DNA of 31,393 nucleotides, taken from contig JABDJT010000444.1 of the NCBI GenBank assembly GCA_013003335.1, positions 1-31,393 on the forward strand, read 5' to 3'. The DNA comes from Verrucomicrobiales bacterium. GTDB lineage: Bacteria > Verrucomicrobiota > Verrucomicrobiia > Verrucomicrobiales > DEV007. The notes beneath the pieces are model-generated. The model had not been told where the DNA came from and made no database searches. It saw only the letters and a list, made by a program, of their open reading frames with translations. The position numbers and the translations under genes are program-made. Shown piece by piece: positions 26,058-31,393 of the stretch; position 1 is the first letter of the stretch, and every line of letters begins with the position of its first letter.

Positions 26058-27089
26058 ATGAGTTACAATGTCGGAGTTATCGGATACGGGTGGGCGGCGG
26101 AAGCCCACATCGACGCCATCAACGGGACGGATCAGGGCAACGTCACCGCGGTGTATTCCTCGCGGGAACTGGATTCGGCCGAGCTTTCTGCAAAACACGG
26201 CGGGGAGATTCAAACATTCCAAAGCGTCGCCGACATGCTGGCGAGCGATCGCGTCGATGTCGTATCGATTACGAGTTATCCGAGTCAGCACCGCGAACAG
26301 GCTGTCGCAGCGGCGGAAGCAGGCAAGCACATTATTCTCGAAAAACCCATGGCCCTGACCTGGGAGGATTGCAGTGCGATTTATGAAGCGGTGAAGGAAA
26401 ACGGGGTGAAAGCCACGGTCTGTTTTGAAATCCGGCATATCAGCCAGTTTTTGACGACGACCTCGCTGATCGATGAGGGTCTGATCGGCGAAATTCATTA
26501 CGGCGAGATCGATTATTATCACGGGATCGGGCCGTGGTATGGCCAGTATCGCTGGAACACGACGAAGGAAAACGGCGGCTCCAGCTTGCTTTCGGCGGGG
26601 TGTCACGCGCTGGATGCGCTGTTGCTTTGCATGGGCAACGAAGTGGAAGAAGTCACCAGTTATGCGACGACTTCCAAGCACGAGATTTTCCAAAAGTACG
26701 AATACTCCACGACGACGGCGTCGATTTTGAAATTCAAAAACGGCTCGGTTGGCAAGGTCGCCTCGGTGATTGACTGCCTGCAGCCGTATTATTTCCACAC
26801 CCACCTGGTCGGCAGCGAGGGCTCGATTCTCGATAACAAGATTTACAGCACAAAGCTGCATCTCCGGGACAAGATCTGGACAGAACTGCCCGTCGCGCTG
26901 GCTGATTCCGGCGATGTGCACGACCACCCTTACCAGGATCAATTCCAGTGCTTTTTTGATGCGTTGGACAAGGGGGAGGACACGAAGCGAACCAGCATTC
27001 ACGATGCGATCGAGTCGTTCCGGGTGCTGTTTGCCTGCGATAAATCGGCGGAAATCGGCCGGCCGGTGAAGTTGGACGAGATCGTGTAA
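26058..27089 (+). CDS. Gfo/Idh/MocA family oxidoreductase
   Basis: 343 residues from ATG 26058. The NAD(P)-binding fold opens with GVIGYGWAAEAH near 6-17, and the family motif EKPMA is at 95-99, with Lys96 as the presumed catalytic residue. AGCHALDALL near 185 supplies the conserved His region of the C-terminal domain. These enzymes oxidise or dehydrate sugars, inositols and related polyols with NAD(P). An upstream ATG at 25989 would add 23 residues that lack any family similarity, so I start at 26058. The symporter upstream is a plausible partner. The 3' gap (27090-27303) is AT-rich and has no gene. Confidence 0.93.
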   Translation: MSYNVGVIGYGWAAEAHIDAINGTDQGNVTAVYSSRELDSAELSAKHGGEIQTFQSVADMLASDRVDVVSITSYPSQHREQAVAAAEAGKHIILEKPMALTWEDCSAIYEAVKENGVKATVCFEIRHISQFLTTTSLIDEGLIGEIHYGEIDYYHGIGPWYGQYRWNTTKENGGSSLLSAGCHALDALLLCMGNEVEEVTSYATTSKHEIFQKYEYSTTTASILKFKNGSVGKVASVIDCLQPYYFHTHLVGSEGSILDNKIYSTKLHLRDKIWTELPVALADSGDVHDHPYQDQFQCFFDALDKGEDTKRTSIHDAIESFRVLFACDKSAEIGRPVKLDEIV

Positions 27090-27128
27090 GATTCGGTAGC
27101 GAATTAGAACCCTGGTGCAAATTTTTGA

Positions 27129-27175
27129 GATTTACGGCCAATCGGTCTTGAAATTGGCCTAACTGATTGTAAATC
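27129..27175. promoter_or_regulatory. Two-part inverted repeat in an AT-rich intergenic region
   Basis: GGCCAAT (27136-27142) pairs with ATTGGCC (27153-27159), and outside it GATTTAC (27129-27135) pairs with GTAAATC (27169-27175) across a 9-base bulge. It lies 39 bp after the Gfo/Idh/MocA stop in a 214-bp gap that is far more AT-rich than its surroundings. Possible roles are a terminator or an operator for the SGNH hydrolase gene. A TATTATAGAAT stretch at 27183-27193 could be a -10 region, but no well-spaced -35 is visible. Confidence 0.4.
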
Positions 27176-27303
27176 AGCGTTTTATTATAGAATTGAGAGC
27201 TTGCAAAATCACGGAAATTCCCGTTCGTTTTTAAAATTCTAAGATTTGAGCCGCAAAAGCTTGAATCTTTTTCAAATTTGCGCTAAAAAGACGCCCCCTC
27301 GGA

Positions 27304-28497
27304 ATGAAGATGCGCTTCCCCTCCACCTCCATTTTTCGGCTTTTTGCCCTCTTCTTGCCTGCGTTTGTGCTTTTTGCCGGACCATCCAGTGCTGCAGATC
27401 GTGTGCTGTACCTCGGAGATTCGCTCAGCATGGGTGCTTTCGGCAAGACGATTGACCAGAATATGCGGGAGGCTGGCCTGGAGGTTTATACCGTTGTTGC
27501 AGGTGGTGCGAGTCCTTACTACTGGCTGAAAGCGTATCAACCGCTGCCTTGCACGATTGGATTCTGGGAAAAAACGCCGAGTTCCGACCGCCGTCTCGGG
27601 TATGTCCGCGCGGTGCCGAAACTGGAGGATTTAATTGCGGAACACGAGCCAAACGTGGTGATTGTTCAAACCGGAATCAATTTGTATGCAACTCTGCGGT
27701 CTCGCCGTCGACCCAAGTCCGACAATATCAACGAAGTGCGCTCGCTGATTGATCAAATGTGCAAATCGATCGCGGAGTCGGGTGCGAAAGGATACTGGGT
27801 ATTGCCTCCTCATTCCCACGAAAAGCGCTATTCCGCTTCTCTACAGAATGAATTGGCGACGATCATGCGGGAGACGGTGAAGGAGTACAACGGAGCGGTT
27901 TTCGAAAGCCAGAAATGCACGAAATTCACAGATCCCTATCCGGCGACAGACGGAATTCACTACGGTCCGATTGAAGCACGGCAGTGGGCCTCCCGGGTTG
28001 TGTCGGATTTCAACGTTTATATGAAAATCAATTCGTCCTACGCCTCGAAAGTTCCTCTCCGGGCGACGCCGATCAAGGTTTCCCCACAGTCCACGGCAGC
28101 GTTTCTGGCTGTCGAAAAATCGAAGATCAACGAGCAGGTTGAGCCGGTCGTAAACGCAAAACTCGATCCCAATCAACCGGTTGAACTGAAATTGCGTCTC
28201 GTGGCAAAGTCGACAATTCAGAACCTGAACGAAGCGCCCTATCGGCACGCTTTGGGGGTTTTTGAGTATGAAGTGGTGAAAGATTTGCGCGGGAACTATC
28301 CGCTGAAGAAAATTAGGGTTGCCCACGGAGTGGTTTTCAACCGCCGTTTCACCAGCGCGGCCCGACGGAAAATCGGCGATGAAATCGCCCTGGAACTCGT
28401 CCCGCTTTCCAAATATCCAAACTTGAACACCTGGCACACGGTCGATTCCCTCCGTGCCAATTTTGATCTTCCGCTTTACACCCCGCGTCTCAATTGA
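27304..28497 (+). CDS. Secreted SGNH/GDSL hydrolase with an unassigned C-terminal domain
   Basis: 397 residues. Signal peptide with core LFALFLPAFVLFAG, cleaved near residue 30 (SSA). SGNH block I is YLGDSLSMG at 36-44 with Ser40 as nucleophile; VVIVQTGINLYA near 119 resembles block III; DGIHYGP gives the Asp216/His219 pair. These hydrolases deacylate or deacetylate lipids or polysaccharides. Residues about 250-397 (ASKVPLRATPIKVS onward) are not part of the SGNH fold and are unrecognised, beta-rich in look. Another ATG six bases downstream is an equally good start. The stop overlaps the next start (TTGA). Confidence 0.8.
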   Translation: MKMRFPSTSIFRLFALFLPAFVLFAGPSSAADRVLYLGDSLSMGAFGKTIDQNMREAGLEVYTVVAGGASPYYWLKAYQPLPCTIGFWEKTPSSDRRLGYVRAVPKLEDLIAEHEPNVVIVQTGINLYATLRSRRRPKSDNINEVRSLIDQMCKSIAESGAKGYWVLPPHSHEKRYSASLQNELATIMRETVKEYNGAVFESQKCTKFTDPYPATDGIHYGPIEARQWASRVVSDFNVYMKINSSYASKVPLRATPIKVSPQSTAAFLAVEKSKINEQVEPVVNAKLDPNQPVELKLRLVAKSTIQNLNEAPYRHALGVFEYEVVKDLRGNYPLKKIRVAHGVVFNRRFTSAARRKIGDEIALELVPLSKYPNLNTWHTVDSLRANFDLPLYTPRLN

Positions 28498-29480
28498 CGG
28501 AAGAAAAAGCCTCTCCTAAATCTCTGCCGGAGAACGTTGAAACACGCCGGCAGGGGTTCATCATCCAAAACCTCTCCACCAGCGCACGGCTTGACCGGGC
28601 GCTGGTGGATGTTTGTACGGCCGGTGGCTTGGATTTTTCACGGGCGAAAATCCAGGACCTGATCAAGAGTGGTCATGTTTCGGTAAATGGAGAAACGGTA
28701 ACCAAACCGCGCCAGCCGGTAGAAAACGGCGATGAAGTCTGGATCGAATTTCAGGATGAATTCCCCGGAGAAATTCTTCCCGATTCATCGATCGAATTGC
28801 CGGTCCTGTTCGAAGATGATGATTTGATCGTGATCGACAAACCACACGGGATCGTCGTTCACCCCGGCTCCGGAAATCCCGATGGGACAGTTGTCAACGC
28901 CCTGTTGCACCACTGCGATGGGAAACTCAGCCGGGCCGCCGACCCTGATCGACCGGGCATCGTGCACCGGCTCGACAAGGACACCTCCGGTTGCCTCGTC
29001 GTAGCAAAATCCGACCCGGCCTATCACGGACTCGTCGAGCAATTTTCCGGGCGGGAAACGCGCAAAACGTATCTCGCCGTGGTAGCGGGGCGCCCCGGCT
29101 CCGAAGAAGGACGAATCGAAAACCGGATCAGCCGCCATCCCGTTCACCGGCAAAAAATGACCGTGCTGGAGGCACCGGCCGGGAAGGAGGCCATCACCGA
29201 ATTTCGCGTCCTTCACTCAGCCGAAAACTCCGGGTGGAGTTTGCTCGAATGCCGAATTTTTACCGGCCGCACGCACCAGATTCGCGTGCATTTGAAGGAA
29301 AACCTCCACACACCGATTCTCGGCGATCCCATATACGGCAATCCGAAGAAGCAGAAACCCAAAACCGGACGACTGATGCTCCATGCCTGGAAACTGGGAT
29401 TTCGTCACCCTGTCACTGGCGAAGAAATGAACTTTGAATCGCCCGTGCCGGAGCCCTTTCTGAGATTTCGAAAAGACTGA
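28494..29480 (+). CDS. RluA-family pseudouridine synthase with S4 domain
   Basis: 328 residues. An N-terminal extension, then an S4 RNA-binding domain at about 30-85 (ARLDRALVDVCTAGGLDFSRAKIQDLIKSG), then the catalytic domain with HRLDKDTSGCLVVAK, where Asp161 is the catalytic aspartate of the family. GRTHQIRVHLKEN is a second family block. Such enzymes isomerise uridine to pseudouridine, RluD-type members acting on 23S rRNA; which site this one modifies is not decidable. The start is TTG 28494, overlapping the upstream stop; there is no ATG upstream of the S4 domain and no clear ribosome binding site, so coupling to the SGNH gene seems likely. Element copy 11 follows two bases after the stop. 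Confidence 0.93.
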   Translation: MTEEKASPKSLPENVETRRQGFIIQNLSTSARLDRALVDVCTAGGLDFSRAKIQDLIKSGHVSVNGETVTKPRQPVENGDEVWIEFQDEFPGEILPDSSIELPVLFEDDDLIVIDKPHGIVVHPGSGNPDGTVVNALLHHCDGKLSRAADPDRPGIVHRLDKDTSGCLVVAKSDPAYHGLVEQFSGRETRKTYLAVVAGRPGSEEGRIENRISRHPVHRQKMTVLEAPAGKEAITEFRVLHSAENSGWSLLECRIFTGRTHQIRVHLKENLHTPILGDPIYGNPKKQKPKTGRLMLHAWKLGFRHPVTGEEMNFESPVPEPFLRFRKD

Positions 29481-29482
29481 GA

Positions 29483-29529
29483 AACGAACAAACAGGGTTC
29501 GTTCAGCAAACCAACCCTGTTGAATCGAA
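29483..29529. repeat. 47-bp palindromic element, copy 11
   Basis: Two bases after the pseudouridine-synthase stop and 112 bases before the DUF3108 start. AACAGGGTTCGTTC on the left and CCAACCCTGTTG on the right: same orientation as copies 5, 6 and 9. It may form the 3' end of the upstream transcript. The rest of the gap (29530-29641) shows no gene or clear promoter. Confidence 0.92.
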
Positions 29530-29641
29530 ATCCCTGAATTTTCACAGCAAGGGCACTGAAAATGCGGTATCTTTCTGGAAATCAAAGAGTCTAACTTTTT
29601 CCCAAGAAATCCGAACACTGAATCGTCCAGAAAGTTGAGAG

Positions 29642-30685
29642 GTGAAACCGTCTAATTCCAACGCTCTCGCAGCCCTGTTTTTCCTGATCGTAGTACCGAC
29701 ACTTGCGGTGCTGGCGCAGGAAAAACCGGGCTCAGACGGCGAGGTCAAAGAGGCCCCGGACACCGCCTGGCTCAACGATATTACCCGCATCCCGCCGGGT
29801 GAAAATCGCGAGATCAATCCGGTTGTCGTTGAATACAATTTGAGTTGGAACAACGTGGTGAACGCCGGAAAATTGAGCGTGGGCGTCGTAAAAACCGAAG
29901 CCGATGGCGAAGATTCGCCCGCGGCGTATCTCGGGGGAGCGAACGGAAAGAGTTCGGGCATGGCCCGTGTGCTTTGGCCCTACGATTTTGAAGCCGCCTC
30001 CGTTGTTCGGCAGGAGGACCTGCGACCGATCGCTTTTAACCTGAGCGAAAAAGAACGCAACCGAACCCTCGATTACCACATCCTGTTTGAATCCAAGCAA
30101 CTCGTCTGCTCGACCACGAAGCCGAAAGACGATGGCAGCGAGGAGAGTGTGACTCACTTGCTCACGTACGAGCACGACTTCGGGCAGGATCTGCTTTCGG
30201 CGATTCTGTATCTCCGCAGCCTGCCGCTCGAAGACGAGGATGAAGTGAACATGGTTGTTACCCCGTTCAACCGCCCCTATTTCGTCAAAAGCAAAGTGGA
30301 AGGTCGGGAAACGCGGAAGGTGAAAGGCGAAAAATACGACACCATCAAGATGTCGGTGGAGATCGGGAAGATTCACAAAGATCTTTCGATTGAGAATTAC
30401 GACAAGATGAAGACGGCCACGATCTGGCTGACCGAAGACGAATATCGACTCCCCCTCGAAATTCATGCCGACCTGTTCATCGGGTTTGTTTCCGCGCGAA
30501 TGAAGGAGCGAAAATGGGTGGAGGAAATCGAAGGGGAAATGGCCGGTCCGCCCGAAGCCGCGATGCCTACCAAGCCGTCTGATCCGACAGCGACACCGGC
30601 GGCCGCTGAGACTGCATCTCCCGATTCAGCCCCGGACGAGAAACGCCGGGGAGGCCTCTTGAAACGCGTTTTTTCGAAGAAGTGA
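29642..30685 (+). CDS. Secreted DUF3108 domain protein
   Basis: 347 residues from GTG 29642; no ATG is available before the conserved part. Signal peptide with core ALAALFFLIVVPTLAVLA, cleaved near residue 25. The DUF3108-like domain runs from about 62 (VVEYNLSWNNVVNAGKLSVG) to about 295, ending in IWLTEDEYRLPLEIHADLF and VSARMKE. DUF3108 proteins are probable periplasmic or outer-membrane beta-barrel-like lipid-interacting proteins of unknown role. The last 50 residues are Ala/Pro/Thr-rich low complexity and end in a basic tail (KRRGGLLKRVFSKK), which is unusual for this family. Separated from the upstream gene by element copy 11. Confidence 0.85.
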   Translation: MKPSNSNALAALFFLIVVPTLAVLAQEKPGSDGEVKEAPDTAWLNDITRIPPGENREINPVVVEYNLSWNNVVNAGKLSVGVVKTEADGEDSPAAYLGGANGKSSGMARVLWPYDFEAASVVRQEDLRPIAFNLSEKERNRTLDYHILFESKQLVCSTTKPKDDGSEESVTHLLTYEHDFGQDLLSAILYLRSLPLEDEDEVNMVVTPFNRPYFVKSKVEGRETRKVKGEKYDTIKMSVEIGKIHKDLSIENYDKMKTATIWLTEDEYRLPLEIHADLFIGFVSARMKERKWVEEIEGEMAGPPEAAMPTKPSDPTATPAAAETASPDSAPDEKRRGGLLKRVFSKK

Positions 30686-30687
30686 GT

Positions 30688-30702
30688 CAGCCGGCCGGGC
30701 TG
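30688..30702 (+). terminator. Possible weak hairpin terminator after the DUF3108 gene
   Basis: CAGCC (30688-30692) and GGCTG (30698-30702) form a 5-bp stem, followed by a T-rich but interrupted stretch (TTCCGTCTTT). It lies just after the DUF3108 stop. The stem is short, so confidence is low. Confidence 0.3.
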
Positions 30703-30763
30703 TTCCGTCTTTGCGGCAAAAAAAGCCGTGTTTTCGAAAGCGTTCGCGGCTACAAAATTCGCG

Positions 30764-31393
30764 ATGGAGATCATCCCCAATCGCTTTGAAGGCCAAACCG
30801 CGATCGTCACCGGTGGCGGTGACGGAATCGGAAAATCACTCGTCCGCCGACTCGTTGAAGAAGGCGCAAGCGTGACGATTTTCGATGTCAGCGTGATGAA
30901 TGCCGAGGCCGCGGTCGGCGAATTTGCCGAAGCGGGTTTGCGCGTGAATACCGAGATCGTCGATATTTCCGACGAAGCTGCGGTGAAAGCCGGGATCGAA
31001 GCGGTCGCAGGTCGCAGCGGCGGGAAGCTCGACATCATGATCAACTGCGCCGGAATCGTCGGTCCCACCTCCACAAAAATCACCGACGTGTCGGTCGAGG
31101 ATTTCGATAAAGTCGACGCGATCAACCTGCGTGGAACATTTCTCATGACGAAACACGCCCTCCTCGCGATGGAGCCTAACGGATACGGCCGCGTTTTGAA
31201 TTTCGCCTCCATCGCCGGAAAAGAAGGCAACGCTGGTATGACTCCCTACTCTACGACGAAAGCCGGCGTGATTGGTCTCGTGAAAGCTGCCGGTAAAGAT
31301 TTCGCCGAAACCGGCATCACCGTGAACGCCATCGCCCCAGCTGTGATCCGCACGCCCATGGTCGATGGAATCGACGAAGCGCAGGTCAAATAC
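30764..31393 (+). CDS. Short-chain dehydrogenase/reductase (SDR), truncated by the window end
   Basis: The first 210 codons of an open frame that runs off the right edge. Classical SDR features are all present: nucleotide-binding TGGGDGIG at 16-23, NCAG at 94-97 (usual NNAG), catalytic Ser149 in ASIAG, and Tyr162-x-x-x-Lys166 in YSTTK, then the IAPAVIRTPM block. Such enzymes oxidise or reduce alcohols, sugars or fatty-acyl groups with NAD(P); the Asp39 after the second strand (IFDVS) suggests NAD preference. Start ATG 30764 is preferred; an in-frame GTG at 30728 is possible. There is no clear ribosome binding site. Confidence 0.9.
   Translation, partial: MEIIPNRFEGQTAIVTGGGDGIGKSLVRRLVEEGASVTIFDVSVMNAEAAVGEFAEAGLRVNTEIVDISDEAAVKAGIEAVAGRSGGKLDIMINCAGIVGPTSTKITDVSVEDFDKVDAINLRGTFLMTKHALLAMEPNGYGRVLNFASIAGKEGNAGMTPYSTTKAGVIGLVKAAGKDFAETGITVNAIAPAVIRTPMVDGIDEAQVKY

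Noticed and set aside
27107..27115. CCCTGG near 27111 as a degenerate fragment of the palindromic element
   Set aside because: Only about nine bases resemble the element's right arm and there is no left arm or central block.

Overview
The window is a dense, bacterial, moderately GC-rich stretch. It runs from the 3' end of a thymidylate synthase gene to a truncated short-chain dehydrogenase gene. The gene content suggests a member of the PVC group, most likely Verrucomicrobiota (inference; no rRNA or marker gene is present). It includes a Cys-type sulfatase, a sialate-O-acetylesterase-like protein, MoxR/DUF58/BatA-type von Willebrand factor A (vWA) clusters, a very large Gln/Glu/Gly-Pro-rich membrane protein, a secreted alpha/alpha-toroid protein and a Gfo/Idh/MocA oxidoreductase. 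Many start codons lack a Shine-Dalgarno sequence. No gene-free stretch exceeds 300 bases; the longest are 27090-27303 and 4068-4267.

Layout. 1-2863 (+): thyA 3' end, then three overlapping genes (SASA-type esterase, sulfatase, small membrane protein). 2919-4067 (-): TPR membrane protein. 4268-17994 (+): a six-gene MoxR/vWA cluster (MoxR ATPase, DUF58 protein, BatA/vWA/PA14 protein, second vWA membrane protein, 1376-residue Q/E/GEP-rich protein, toroid repeat protein). 17964-20952 (-): a second, convergent MoxR-DUF58 module followed by a DinB-like protein. 21148-29480 (+): two unrelated FAD-dependent oxidoreductases, a sodium:solute symporter, a Gfo/Idh/MocA oxidoreductase, an SGNH hydrolase and an RluA-family pseudouridine synthase. 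29642-31393 (+): a DUF3108 protein and a truncated SDR.

The most striking feature is a family of 11 copies of one 47-bp imperfect palindrome, all aligning without a gap. They sit at 2851, 4193, 5340, 10481, 12657, 16909, 21099, 22569, 24171, 25940 and 29483. Each half contains CGA, then AACAGGGT, then GTTCG, and the mirror half follows after one central base. Most copies lie between genes, where they fill almost the whole gap or abut the next start codon. Three contribute protein-coding sequence: one lies in frame inside a 1058-residue vWA protein, one encodes the N-terminal part of a signal peptide, and one supplies the last three codons and stop of a membrane protein. This behaviour resembles Rickettsia palindromic elements, but I do not recognise this sequence as a named family.

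Functionally, the MoxR clusters probably encode envelope-associated chaperone/vWA assemblies. MoxR ATPases usually act with DUF58 and vWA partners, and the membrane vWA proteins, the coiled-coil protein and the secreted toroid protein would be the envelope partners. The rest is carbohydrate-related (sulfatase, SASA esterase, SGNH hydrolase, Gfo/Idh/MocA enzyme, symporter) or general metabolism.
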